Origin: Sweltsa coloradensis
Lineage: Eukaryota; Arthropoda; Insecta; Plecoptera; Chloroperlidae
Length of the DNA stretch: 64,000 bases
Direction of reading: 5' to 3'
Assembly: GCA_024449915.1 (NCBI GenBank)
Contig: JAMZAV010000778.1
Coordinates: 472,501-536,500 of the forward strand
Translations under genes and position numbers: made by a program
Shown here: piece by piece, positions 36,150-46,808 of the stretch
How positions within the stretch are numbered: position 1 is the first letter of the stretch
How the letters are laid out: every line of letters begins with the position of its first letter
The notes under the pieces: model-generated
The model's database searches: none
What the model was told of the DNA's origin: nothing
Seen by the model: only the letters and a program-made list of their open reading frames with translations

Positions 36150-36260
36150 ATAGGACATTGTCCGAGGGCTTGTATGCATTTACGACTGAGAAAAACCTTG
36201 AAAAAACTTCAGTCAGGACTACCGGTCTCAACGGGATTTCCCAAACTTTGGGCCCTAGAT
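36150..36260 (-). mobile_element. SINE copy 4, partial
   Basis: The minus strand holds GACCGGTAGTCCTGACTGAAG-like and TTTCTCAGTCGTAAATGCAT blocks, then CCCTCGGACAATGTCCTATC, matching the central part of the SINE at 5088-5290. Both ends are truncated. Confidence 0.7.
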
Positions 36261-36439
36261 CCAAAGTGGGAAGTTAAAATTTACAGATTATCAGAATAAT
36301 GGTGCAATTAGTATTTGACTAATCGGAAATATTCCCCTCTTTCACAAACAAAATCTTAACAAAATCGGTCGATAATTTTGGGCCAGGGGCTTTCCAAAAT
36401 CAGATAAGCTTCATTTTCCCAAGTTTCGATTGTCACTGT

Positions 36440-36717
36440 TAGTCAAGCTTGGCTGAATCACTGATTGTGCCAAAATCTATAATCATTGGAATCAAAGATG
36501 TCAATAAAATATTCAATTCAATTCAACGGAGGGAAACATCTAAACTATGTGCAATGTATAAATCATTAGCAGGAGAACTGGCCTGGGCAGACATCAAAGA
36601 TCGATTGAAAGCTGCTACACATAAAGGAAGGCAAGATCATGATCAAAAACTGTTCTTACATAGGTATAATACGGAGGTTGGGAAACACTCCTTTGTCGGT
36701 TCGACAATTAGAAGTTG
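36440..36717 (+). pseudogene. LINE ORF2 C-terminal fragment
   Basis: The open stretch reads REETSKLCAMYKSL, WADIKDRL, then GRQDHDQKLFLHRYNTEVGK and SFVGSTIRSWG. It matches the C-terminal tail seen after the RT of many insect and other LINEs, including the final Ser-x-x-Trp motif (normally SWN-LP). It is cut at the W by the foldback starting at 36718. No RT remains. Confidence 0.7.
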
Positions 36718-36963
36718 GGGTAAACCTGTAGTAGAGCGGACGACGGACGGACATGGGTATGGCTAATGCTCCACCTACAAAACCTTTAACGTCGCTATTT
36801 TAATTATAAAGGACTTTCAACGGAAAAGTACTTTCGCTTAAAATACCGGTAGCGACGTTAAAGGTTTAGAAGGTACTTTAGATTTAAAACAGCAACGTTA
36901 AAGGTTTTGTAGGTGGAGTATTAGCCGCTATAATACCCACGTCCGCTCTGCTACAGGTTTACC
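36718..36963. mobile_element. Foldback MITE inserted in a LINE remnant
   Basis: GGTAAACCTGTAGTAGAGCG at 36718 mirrors CGCTCTGCTACAGGTTTACC ending at 36963. The arms of about 78 bp include CTCCACCTACAAAACCTTTA and its inverse. It interrupts the LINE reading frame at 36440-36717. Confidence 0.85.
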
Positions 36964-37752
36964 ATCTTAATATGTTATGAAAGGATTGTATTAGGTTAGG
37001 TATTAATTGAAATAGGCTATAAATTAAATAATCTAATTTATACAAATTCTGTTATAGGTATAGTATATTTCCTATACTATACTTATATTATGTTTATTAC
37101 TAATCCTAGTAATTTGCTTTGTAACAGTAATTATAAGGAATATGCACTGTGAAATATAAAATTTCAATATTCTGTATCCGAGCAGAAGAGCTCAAAACAT
37201 GAATTAATTAATAAATACAAATACAAATACAAATTACTTCAAATTTTAAAACTACCGCCGCCGTCCACCGCCGTCTGGATGTATGCACTGGTATTTACAT
37301 CCAAACGGCGGTGTGGCGAACATAACCTCACAAAGCACACGCGTATGACGTCTAAAACGTAATCACTCAGAGAAGTCTTCCTTCGAGATTGACCCGAGAG
37401 ATGTGATTTACTCAAAATCTATGGTAATGTACTTACTGATTTTACGATTTTAATAAGCATTGCACCAAATAAACTAGCTCTAGGCTAGAGTAGAGTAATT
37501 TATTCGCTTGACCAATACATTCATGAGGTTTCGGACTTGCGGAGGTCTTGCCGCACATCAATGCATTTCTAACGGAACTTGTAAGCTGGACATTCACGTT
37601 AATTAGGCCTATGATGAACCTAGCCTAAATATGGGCTCACACTTCAAATTTTCTCCTAAAGTTATAATACCTAGGCCTAGGGCCTAGGCTTAATCATTTC
37701 TTATCACACAACTCTTGATGAACAGCCTAGGCCTAGCAGCCCTGGTAGGGCC
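36964..37752. other. Intergenic, no gene seen
   Basis: AT-rich with short features. One is a hairpin at 37267-37313 with arms CACCGCCGTCTGGATGTA / TACATCCAAACGGCGGTG. From about 37490 on, TAGGCCTA-type motifs become frequent. Confidence 0.55.
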
Positions 37753-37952
37753 TACTTGTTCGGTTGGAACCGGCCAACTTTTCATGTTAGGGGGAAAGGT
37801 AGGGAAAAGCGCGTAGATCTTACAATCTATTATCATTATAATTAATTATTAAAACATACGCGCTTCGCGCCCCCCCCCCCCACTCCCCCTAACCTACTTT
37901 TCCCATCCGAAGACAGTGTTCAAAAAGTTGGACGGTCCCAACCGAACAAGTA
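37753..37952. mobile_element. 200-bp MITE with about 30-bp TIRs
   Basis: TACTTGTTCGGTTGGAACCG at 37753 mirrors CGGTCCCAACCGAACAAGTA at 37952. Inverted homology continues through CCAACTTTT and TTAGGGGGA..TTTTCCC-like blocks toward the centre, with a C run at 37869-37882. Non-coding. Confidence 0.8.
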
Positions 37953-38356
37953 CCGCAGCCCTAGGGCCTAGCTCTAAGCTAGGGAGAGGCCTAGGCTAGG
38001 CTAGGCCTAACCTTCCAGGCCTAGAGCCTTTGAAGCTACAAAGTTTCTTATTGACCTAATCTTCCGGTGTTTTCCACTGGTCACTCTGGTGTGCACCGGG
38101 AGCGGTTTTCGTCTTCCACTGGTAGGCCTAGGCCTAGTCTCTTAAATGGTGTTTTCCATTGACATGTACTGAGTGCGCATTTAGTTCGCAGTGAAACGTT
38201 TTGGTGACGTCATTGCACTCGCCAAATACTACACTTAGTCATATGCAGTGTAGTTCAATCCCCGATGGAATAAGAATTATCAAAAATCGTGCAAACATGG
38301 TGTCCCTTTCAGATGCTGATCAGCTGGCAGAGTAAATAGAAGTGACAATAAAATAC

Positions 38357-39740
38357 CTTATCAACATAACATAACATAACATAACATTTCTTAACGGTTG
38401 CAAATGGGCCCTTCCGCCCGGTGGCAACCACTCACTCCCCCCAGACCTAATTACTGTCCCCCCCTAAAAATGATCTAAATTCCCTTAAAGACCCACTACC
38501 TACAATATCCCCCGGCAAGTCATTCCATTCCCTAACAGTCCTTTCCATGAAACCATACCGACCCAGATCCGTTCTTACTACTTGACGCTGGAACTTCCAT
38601 GAATGATCCCCCCTTCCCCTGTAAAGCCCCGAGCCTATTGCGGATGTCTCCCACCCCCTACTTCCCCTAGCCGCCCTGTACATATTGCACAACCTAACCT
38701 CCCTTCTTCTTCCCTCTAATGACTCCCACCCCAACTCTCCTAACATTGCAGTGACACTGTCATATACTCTCTCTACATTCCCCTTATCATCCTCTTCCCA
38801 CCGCCACCGCCTAACCTTTCCCGTAACCCTTCTTGCCGCCCTACGTTGGACTTTCTCTACTTCCAAAACCTTCCCCAACTTATACGGATCCCATGCCGCC
38901 GCCCCATACTCCAGGACAGGTCTAACCACTACCTTATATGCCCGATCTTTAACCTCCCGGCTGGCCCCTCTTAGATTTCTCATAACAAAACCCAGAGCCC
39001 TATTTCCCTTCTTAACAACTTCTTGCACCTGATCCCCCCAACCCAAATCCTCTGCCAACATCACCCCTAAGTACTTATACGTTCCTACTTTCTCCATAAC
39101 AGCCCCCATTAAAGTGTATGTCCTACCTACCTTAATTATTCTTCGCGAGAAACCAACCACCTTACATTTACCTATGTTCAAACCCATCTTATTTGCTGTG
39201 ACCCATTCCTCTATTACCCCCAGATCTGCCTGCAACAACCTAACATCCTCAATCCCCCTTATTGCTCTATACAAAACACAATCATCTGCAAATAATCTTA
39301 TTCTTGATGTTATTCCCTGCCCTATGTCATTTATAAACATAATAAACAACAAAGGTCCTAACACTGAGCCCTGCGGTACCCCCGATGTAACCTCTATACT
39401 ATGTGACAAGGTACCCCCAACCCTAACCCTCTGAGACCTACCTCTCAAGAAATCTCCAACCCACCTCACCACTCCTTTATCCCCCACCACATTGTTTACC
39501 TTCTCCATTAGCAAATCGTGCGAGACTTTATCAAAAGCCTTTTCAAAATCTAGAAAAACAGCATCTACTTCCCCCCCACTGTCCAAAATGTCCCCAATAT
39601 CCTGAACTAATCCTACCAGTTGAGTGTCACAAGAAAAACCTTCCCTGAAACCATGTTGAGCATCCGTGAACCACGCCTCCCCTTCCAATGAGTTCCTAAC
39701 ATAGTCTGCAACTACCCTCTCCATAATTTTGCTCCCTCAA
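38357..39740 (-). mobile_element. 5'-truncated LINE with intact RT frame and (TTATG)n tail
   Basis: The minus-strand element holds a 425-codon open frame (38447-39724), an approximately 60-bp 3' UTR and a tail of four to five TTATG units (38357-38388). The tail implies target-primed insertion. The 5' end stops near 39740. The lack of stops in the RT half suggests a young copy. Inserted inside a Harbinger-like element. Confidence 0.88.
38447..39724 (-). CDS. LINE reverse transcriptase, partial
   Basis: The 425-residue frame starts inside the RT: QHGFREGFSCDTQLV (about 23-37), then AVFLDFEKAFDKVSHDLL (about 55-72), TSGVPQGSVLGPLLFIMFIN (about 112-131) and LFADDCVLYR with the catalytic Asp pair (about 143-152). 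Then come the thumb and the LGVMLAEDLGW, VVRPVLEYGAAAWDP connection (about 268-282). It ends with a C-terminal tail RTDLGRYGFMERTVREWNDLP (motif pieces at about 386-406). The endonuclease and ORF1 are missing. The first Met is arbitrary, since the copy is 5' truncated. Resembles I/Jockey/CR1-group LINEs; the exact clade is uncertain. Confidence 0.85.
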   Translation of the reverse strand: MERVVADYVRNSLEGEAWFTDAQHGFREGFSCDTQLVGLVQDIGDILDSGGEVDAVFLDFEKAFDKVSHDLLMEKVNNVVGDKGVVRWVGDFLRGRSQRVRVGGTLSHSIEVTSGVPQGSVLGPLLFIMFINDIGQGITSRIRLFADDCVLYRAIRGIEDVRLLQADLGVIEEWVTANKMGLNIGKCKVVGFSRRIIKVGRTYTLMGAVMEKVGTYKYLGVMLAEDLGWGDQVQEVVKKGNRALGFVMRNLRGASREVKDRAYKVVVRPVLEYGAAAWDPYKLGKVLEVEKVQRRAARRVTGKVRRWRWEEDDKGNVERVYDSVTAMLGELGWESLEGRRREVRLCNMYRAARGSRGWETSAIGSGLYRGRGDHSWKFQRQVVRTDLGRYGFMERTVREWNDLPGDIVGSGSLREFRSFLGGDSN

Positions 39741-39906
39741 GGGGCCTGACAATAAGGAGAACTTTATTCAAAACTCCTACTAGGACCTGGGCCTTACTTT
39801 GGCATAATCATGGTTCTTGGCTACACGGAGTAGGAAGCCTAGGCCTAGCAAAAACAATACGTAGCCTGCCATACCTCATTGCCAGAATACCGGTAGCTGC
39901 TAAGTG

Positions 39907-40023
39907 CTAATGAACGACATCATAAATATGACCCTGTATTTTATTTTTATTGTTCACTTCGTTTGAATTTAACATAGGCCTCCGCCTAGGTAACAAATCT
40001 TCTTCATTGCTGCTGTCTGACAT
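39907..40023 (-). pseudogene. Possible Harbinger-type N-terminal ORF remnant
   Basis: A 38-residue frame starting MSDSSNEEDLLPRRRP and ending in stop at 39907. The acidic Ser/Asp/Glu start resembles N-termini of Harbinger/HARBI-like proteins, and it lies about 230 bp inside the right TIR. It is too short to establish function. Confidence 0.35.
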
Positions 40024-40510
40024 TTCCAAAATCAACAACAAAAACAAATAACGCGCACCAATTGTCTGCACTAGATCCGTCGCACTGCACTCAGACCCAG
40101 TGCAGCTCAGTGCAGCACTCATTCCTAATGCACCTCCAATGGTGTCCGTGCACTGGCACTGAGTTTGCACTCAAAAATTCGTAATGGATGATGATTCTGA
40201 TGTTAGTTCGCATTCAGTGCGCACTAGTACAGCCATTGAAAAACGCCATTAGTTGGAATGCGTTCCAGTCTTCCGCTTTGTTCAGCGCTTTCACCTTGTT
40301 CAGCGCTTTTGCCTTCTACTGGTCGACTGCTCGCTCCGGATGCCGCACCGCGTTTCTCCCATTTTGGGGGACGGAGCGATGTTTTCAGTGCAAATATGGC
40401 GGCGTTAAATGCCGGAAAATTAAATATCTTGTTTAAACTATTGGTACATACCGATACATAGGCCTAAACTTTGCCGGTAATGAGGCCTAGGGCCTATAGG
40501 CCCTCTAGAT

Positions 40511-41593
40511 CAGTGGTTCTCAAACGGTGGTCCGCGGACCAGCTTTTACAGGTGGTCCGTGGTGGTAGAGGACAGATTACATTTTTATGCATGTTATACA
40601 TAATAAATTTATATTGTTAGTTTCATACATTTTTAACATCCTGTTATTTTCATTTTCTCTTTGCGCGTAACTTGCAAATTACAAACAGAATGTAACATTG
40701 AACATTGTCAACTTAGCATAACTCATAAGTCATAAGTTCAGCTTTGTAATAGGTTTGATACACACATAGTATGGCACAGATGAAAAATGAAAACCCTCCT
40801 TGTGCCAAACCACACCACGTATACCTCGTACCAGTGTTTACTACGACGTGGTTTTATTTAAATAGTATTATTTTGTTTCAAATAAAGAAAACATTAATAA
40901 TCAATTCATTACAGTTTTAACAAAGAAAATAATGCGTTTGTATTCCCATGTGTTGTGAGAAGAGAATCGTCACTAAAGGGAGGTCAAGGGTTTGCCTACA
41001 TAGTTATCAGTAGGCTAGGCCTAATGAAGAAATTATATAATTTGCTTTTGAAAAACTAAACAAAGTGCTCAAAGAAAAGAAAATCCTGAATTAATTTCAA
41101 ATAACTTTTCATTTCCCGTGGGAAGAGCAGGCAACAACCCAAACTATGATGTAATGTTTGCAGGTGCAAACTTTTTTGCAATGATAGTTACTATAAAACC
41201 TGCAAAAATCATGAGGCATTAGTTTGTAAAAGATGCATAAAAGACGCACTAAATAAATAGTTTTAAAAAAAACGCACCTCTAGCTGTCTGCTCACAATAA
41301 TTAATAATTAATTTCTCACCTACAACTTTCTTTTCTTGTAGGCCTAAGAATACATGTATCAAAAAAATAGTTTGCAAGCCGAGAGAGTTTGAGGTAAAAC
41401 TGCTACGATAACAATTATTTTTATAACTACGACAATTAATGATTGTCTCTCGATGCCCTACCCTACTTTAACAAGAAAATTATTATTCTCTCCATTATAT
41501 GACCCCCCCCCCCCCCAATAAGAGTGTAGTGGTCCATCCGATTTATGAGACTGTGAAGGTGGTCCGTGTGCAACAAAAGGTTGAGAAACACTG
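40511..41593. mobile_element. hAT-type MITE with 8-bp target duplication
   Basis: CAGTGGTTCTCAAAC at 40511 and inverse GTTGAGAAACACTG ending 41593 are hAT-style ends. They are flanked by CTCTAGAT (40503-40510) and CTCTCGAT (41594-41601), a 7 of 8 match. Sub-terminal GGTGGTCC words occur at both ends. The interior is AT-rich without transposase, with a C run at 41502-41516. Fragments of relatives lie at 49486-49540 and 52690-53035. Confidence 0.85.
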
Positions 41594-41643
41594 CTCTCGA
41601 TAACAGTTTACTGTGAAAAAGGGCCAAACACTTTCTCAACTTG

Positions 41644-42381
41644 TTGGATGAGCGAAGCGAAGACTTCAATTTCACCGACCCCCCAAAAAATTTAGCTCGG
41701 GTGTTTTTTTTTTTTTTTTTTTTTTTTGTTTGTTTTTCTGTCTGTTTGTTCGCTCTCTACCGGGCAAACGGCATATGCGATCTGGATGAAAATTTGACAG
41801 GACCTTCGAAATCTCTGAACTTAGACTTGCCACGTTTTTGGGTACAATCGAAGAAATATTTCTCATGAATATCGTACTTTTACGATTTTTTTCGATTTTT
41901 TGGGCGATATTTTCGTGCCATTTGGGCCAATTCTGACCAAACGGGTGAAGCTAAAACGTTCATATTATACATGGACATTAAGGTTATGGTGATTTAGTAC
42001 ATTTTGAAAGAAAAAGTTGAAAAAGTTAGCCAGAATCTATAGAAATAAAGCTTTTAATATAAGATTTTTGTTTTTTTGTACGATATTTTCGTGCCATTTG
42101 GGCCAATTCTGACCAAACGGGTGGGGCTTTAACGTTCATATTATACATGGACATTAAGGTTATGGTGATGTAGGCCTAGTACCTTTTGAAAGAAAATTTT
42201 TACGGTAAATAATTTTTTGTAAATAATACCAATTGACAAGAAACAAAAGAAACTTGACAACATTCACCTACAATGCGTAGGCAGCAAAACAAAGCACTTG
42301 CAAAAGTAAAGATATCCCAAGCAAACTTAAAACTTTAAAAAGCTCATCCATCAACGCGGCGGGACTTTAGCGTTTTCCTAG
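41644..42381 (+). mobile_element. HINE-like family A, copy 2 (complete)
   Basis: The best complete copy. It starts T|TGGATGAGCGAAGCGAAG and ends GCTCATCCATCAACGCGG, stem AACGC/GCGTT, TTCCTAG followed by T. It has a T run of about 21 at 41705 and an inner duplication of the TTTGGGCCAATTCTGACCAA block at 41920 and 42095. Open frames here are shared by all copies and reflect repeat similarity, not a protein. Confidence 0.82.
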
Positions 42382-42599
42382 TAAATAGGTATAGTCTACA
42401 AAATGCAAAGGAACATTTCTATTACAAAAAAAAAATTACCTTCAACCAAAAAGGAGTTTTGCAAAAAAAGATTAAAGGTTTTGTAATTTTTTTATATTTA
42501 AGACGTCATGCTGGCACCATGTCACTACGTAGGCCTACTCAGTTAGTCACTACCATTATTGCCAATATATGACGGACATTGTCATGGCGACTACACTTC

Positions 42600-42960
42600 C
42601 CCTCCATTGGTTGGTCTCTCTTCTTCTCTTCTTCTCTTATGCCCACATCGACATATTTATGTCATCATGTGTCTTGACAACCAGTAAAGATAGGACTCCT
42701 GTTCCCTCCTGTCCATACCCCCTGGCATTTCCCCATAGTGTCCTTTCAATGTAGCGCATCTAAATAGATGTTGTCTGTCCTGTATTCCTTCACCACAGAG
42801 CTTACACATGCTGCTCTCCATCACACCTATTCTGTGTAAGTGCTTTGCTAGCAAGTCATGGCCGGTATCTAGTCTAAACTGTGCTGTTGTAGTTCTTCTT
42901 TTATAATGGTTTGTCCTCTCATTTCCTCCTTTCCTTGTTTTAACTAGCTCACTCCACATT
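42600..42960 (-). pseudogene. LINE C-terminal zinc-knuckle fragment
   Basis: The minus strand reads TTAQFRLDTGHDLLAKHLHR then CKLCGEGIQDRQHLFRC: the RTGH helix followed by a CX2CX8HX4C cluster typical of the C-terminus of Jockey/R1-like LINE proteins. Upstream RT sequence is not present, so this is a short relic. Confidence 0.72.
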
Positions 42961-43418
42961 TTATTCTTGCCTTTCTCCTTCCATGCTTTCTAATTACACC
43001 AATAATATCAATTATAGTTGAATGTTATAATGTGCCAACTAGAAATTAATCAAGAAACATTAATTCACCTATGGGAGACCGTATGACAGAAGCGCTGCAA
43101 GCGGTGCAGTTTAACTAATTAACAGTCTGCCCCTTCATTCACGCATGAAATTATTTTGTTGTGCAAATAAAAAGGTTTTGAGACGGCTAAATCACAACCC
43201 CATGTGCAAGGCGAGCACTAGACTGCCTACGTGGTATATTAGTATCTATGCTGCCTACTGTCATCAGACATTCTTTTCTTTTTTGTAAACCTTGCTGATT
43301 GTTTAAATTATAACACATAACACTGATGCATCTGTTGTTTAGTTACTATAAAACATTTATTAAGTAACAGTTACCGGTAGCCTACTGTTAGCCTATAACT
43401 TTGAGATGATTTTTTTCA
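42961..43418. other. Intergenic, no gene seen
   Basis: AT-rich and without recognisable coding or repeat ends. Confidence 0.45.
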
Positions 43419-44390
43419 TTGTTATATTTATATGATATACTCATATGGGGGAAGTCATGGGAAGAGGTACAGAAGAAAGTGGAGAAATGGAATGATAATG
43501 AACGTACGAACGAATTTGGACTAGAGATAAGCATTGACAAGAGTGAAGTGATGGTTATGGGGAAAAGTAAGAGGTCTGGGAATAGGAAAAAGATTGTACT
43601 TCGAGGGGAAGAACTAGTAGAGACACATATGTTTAAATACCTGGGCAGCATAATCTCCGACGATGGAAAAATAGACGCGGAGATTGCAAGGCGTACTGGT
43701 ATCGCAGAGAGTTTCTTCCAGTTAGCCTAGTGAGGAAACTGCTTTGGAAAAAAGAAGTGCCAAGGCGATGCAAACTTTTAATATACAAATCATATTTTGT
43801 ACCGGTACTCACATATGGTGCAGTGACATGGCCAGTTGGAGGTAAAGAAGAAAGACAAATCAAGCTGTGGAAATGAAATTTTTAAGGAGTGTAATGGGAG
43901 TTACGAAGATTGATAAGATGAGGAGCACGAAGATAAGGAAAGAACTAGGAGTAGAGAGTTTAAACTTTAAGGCTAGGGAAAGAAAGGCTGAGGTGGTTTG
44001 GACACATGAAGAGGATGCAAAAGGACAGGACCCCGAAGATACAGTATGAACAAGACGAAGGAAACAAACAGAGAAAAAGAGGGAGGCCCAGACTGAGATG
44101 GGAAGAAGATAGGGTATAGCAATGGATTTGAAAAGGAGAAATGCAGCTTGGGAAAGGTTTAACCAGGAAAGATGTTGGGAAAAACGAAAAATATGGAAAA
44201 AACTGGTGGAAGTCCTTGAGGAAGAAGACAGAGGAGAGGAAGAAAGTGAAGTTGATGACGCAGGGAAGAAAAAGATGATGTGGGAGAAGCGTCAGGCATG
44301 GCTAACCGGCTTCAATAACCCTGGGGAGCCAAGAATGTGGTGGGAACCTCCCACCCCCTTCCCGACTTTGTTGGAAATAGGGTTCAATAT
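43419..44390 (+). pseudogene. Decayed RTE-like LINE 3' half
   Basis: Frames in succession read WGKSWEEVQKKVEKWN, IDKSEVMVMGK and FKYLGSIISDDGKIDAEIARR (motif pieces at 43440-43700). Then come a shifted MEMKFLRSVMGV, IRKELGVESLNFKA, and finally GRPRLRWEED-like and CWEKRKIWKKLVE. This is the thumb and tail order of RTE-type LINEs. Stops and frame changes at about 43728, 43870, 44048 and 44115 make it a pseudogene. Confidence 0.75.
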
Positions 44391-44454
44391 TAATTAAGTT
44401 TCAACACTGTCTCTGGACTGAATATAGGCCTACGGGAAAATAATTTTCTGAAAT

Positions 44455-45014
44455 GCTTTTTTTGCTCCAATGTTTTTTGTTTTTTTTCTGTCTGTTTGTT
44501 CGCACTCTACCGGTCAAACGGCATAATATGCGATCTTGATAAAAATTGGAGGGGACCTTCGAAATCTCTAAACTTAGACCTGCCACGTTTTTGGGTACAA
44601 TCAAAGAAATATTTCTCATGAATATCATACTTTTACGATTTTATTTTATTTTTAGTGCGATATTTTCGTGACATTTGGGCCGATTCTGACCATACGAGTG
44701 GGGCTACAGCGTTCATATTTTACATGGACATTAAGGTTACATGGTGATGTAGTACCTTTTGAAAGAAAATGTTGAAAAAGTTAGCCAGAATCCAATCCAT
44801 AGAAATAAAGATTTTAATTCGGTTTTAATATAGGTTTTTTACTGGATATAATAACAATTGACAAGTAGGCCCTAACAATAGGAACTTGACAACAATCACC
44901 TACAATGCGTTCAAAAAGCACTTGCAAAAGTAAAGAGATCCCACGCAAACTAAAAACTTAAAAAAAGCTCATCCATCAACGCGACTAAAAAAAGCGTCTG
45001 CGAAGCTTCCTAGT
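44455..45014 (+). mobile_element. HINE-like family A, copy 3, 5' truncated
   Basis: Starts within the T-rich tract (GTCTGTTTGTTCGCACTCTA) and runs to TCATCCATCAACGCG, a rearranged stem (AAAGCGTCTGCGAAG) and CTTCCTAG followed by T. The TTGGATGAGC head is missing. Confidence 0.72.
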
Positions 45015-45559
45015 TGATATTTAATTATGTTACCTCAGTCTATTCACCTTCTCCTCTAGGAGTTAAATACTTGTACCATGTGCACGCCAAGACAGGCGCG
45101 GTTCTCATAAATTCTCTGATAATTTTTTCTGAATTTCTGTTTTGAGATGAATTGTGATTTTGAAATGTACAAAACAAAATGTACTTCTGCCTCCTTCATT
45201 TAAAAATTTAATCAGATCATCCTTGTGTTACATGACTTCCCAATAACAGCCAAGCTAAAAAAATACAATATTTTTCAACTTGCACATTGAAAAAATTTAT
45301 TTTCTTTGAGCACCATTTTTGTTGTTTTTTATGATCATATGCAAACTTAAAAAAATCATTGAACATACGAGCATTGTGTCATAAATACGCCATTAAAATA
45401 TCCAGAATTTTCATAGTGTATAAAATACACCTTCTAAAAAGCACAAATTTAAAAAAATGCCCTGTGGGGCAATTCTGGGGTGATCCCCCCCCCCCCCCAG
45501 GCCTAAACATTCATTTTTAAAAGTTCAAGTTTGTGAGATCCATATTTTCTTTATTTCAG

Positions 45560-45671
45560 ATTCATCTTGAACATCTACCGGAAGGCCTACCCCAAGTTCA
45601 TAACAACAACAACAAGAAGTCCAGTTTGTTTTGTAACATATTTGAAAGATTGTCATCAACTCAGTGTTTGA
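45560..45671 (+). CDS. Possible terminal exon of an unknown gene
   Basis: After a TTTATTTCAG acceptor, 37 codons read FILNIYRKAYPKF then a Thr run and end with TGA at 45669. The first 45 bases are GC-rich with codon choice like the transporter exons, unlike the flanks. A candidate upstream exon could not be identified; it may be chance. No function is proposed. Confidence 0.25.
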
Positions 45672-46014
45672 AAGATATAAACTCAGTGTTTGATATTTTT
45701 TATAAACTCTTTGTGTTTTAAGCATTTTTTAAAAAGTGCGACAGAAAGAGACTGATAGTAATTTTCTGACCCACTAGAAGGTGCATTGTACTTCATGTCA
45801 TCATAACTGCAATGTGAATTGTTTTTGTGCCCATTGTGTCTTAGTTTCACACATCCTAGATTGGTAGGCCTGAGGAGGCCTATTGTTATCATCATCTCTC
45901 CATCTGCTGTAGAAGAACTTGAAATGGATAAAATAAATAAATAACCAGAACACCTCATAGGCCTAGGAGCAATTATAAGGTAAATTTTATTTTACACCTC
46001 TTTGTAATTTATTA

Positions 46015-46647
46015 TTGGATGAGCGTAGCGAGCGAAGCAAAGATTCCATTTCACTACACTGGAGAAAAAAATCCGGAATGTTTTTGTTTTTTTTTTCTTC
46101 TTTTTTTTGTATTTTTGTGTGTCTGTGAACACGATTCCGGCTAAACCAATACTCCAATTGCGATGAAATTTTATGGAGGTCTATGAAATCTCTGAACGAA
46201 GAACTGCACGGGGGGAAAATTCGATCGAAAAATTATTTCTCATGAAAATCGCAATTTTACGATTTTTTTCGATTTTTAAAAAAATTCTTCGACTTATAAC
46301 ATCTACATGCTTTATCCGATTGTAATGATTTTTTCACAGAACCTTAATTTTATGAATTAATATATTCGTGTGAAATTTGAGCGCAATCGAAAACTCATTT
46401 CTCATGATAATCGCAATTTTACGATTTTTTTTCAATTTTAAACATTTCTTCGACGAATAAAACCTACATTTTTTATCCGATTGTATGATTTTTTCACAGG
46501 ACTTTCATTTTATGAATTGATATATTCGTGTGAAATTTGAGCGTAATCGAAAAATTATCTATTAAAAAAATCGCAATTTTACGCTTTTTTCGTTTAAAAA
46601 AAATTACGCTCATCCATCAACGCGGCGGGACTTAAGCGTTTTCCTAG
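46015..46647 (+). mobile_element. HINE-like family B, copy 2
   Basis: Starts TTGGATGAGCGTAGCGAGCG and ends TCATCCATCAACGCGGCGGG, then stem TTAAGCGTT and TTCCTAG followed by T. The interior repeats an approximately 115-180 bp unit (TATTCGTGTGAAATTTGAGC at 46363 and 46524). Confidence 0.8.
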
Positions 46648-46808
46648 TAATATAGGCAATAATAGAAAACCATAAAGTTTTAACTTACATGCTTACATGT
46701 AGGCCTATATATTTTAAAACAAAATTTAGGAAAAGATAAAACCATTTACAAATCTCTCTAGTTCTACTGATGGCTAAGAAGGCCTAATACCACAGTATAA
46801 CAATCTCT

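Larger units (their letters stand above)
38150..40251 (-). mobile_element. PIF/Harbinger-like element split by a LINE
   Basis: The left end ATGGTGTTTTCCATTGACAT (about 38152) and inverse right end CATTGAAAAACGCCAT (about 40252) continue with matching TGTACT..AGTGCGCA segments: imperfect TIRs of about 40 bp. TTA follows the right end, as expected for a 3-bp TWA target; the left flank is less clear. The right sub-terminal part has many GTGCA/CAGTGC words. A small ORF (39907-40023) starts like an acidic transposase N-terminus. The centre (38357-39740) is a later LINE insertion. No DDE domain remains. Confidence 0.55.

Noticed and set aside
38685..39434. Plus-strand frames opposite the LINE RT
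   Set aside because: Complement of a clear RT with catalytic motifs; low-complexity composition.
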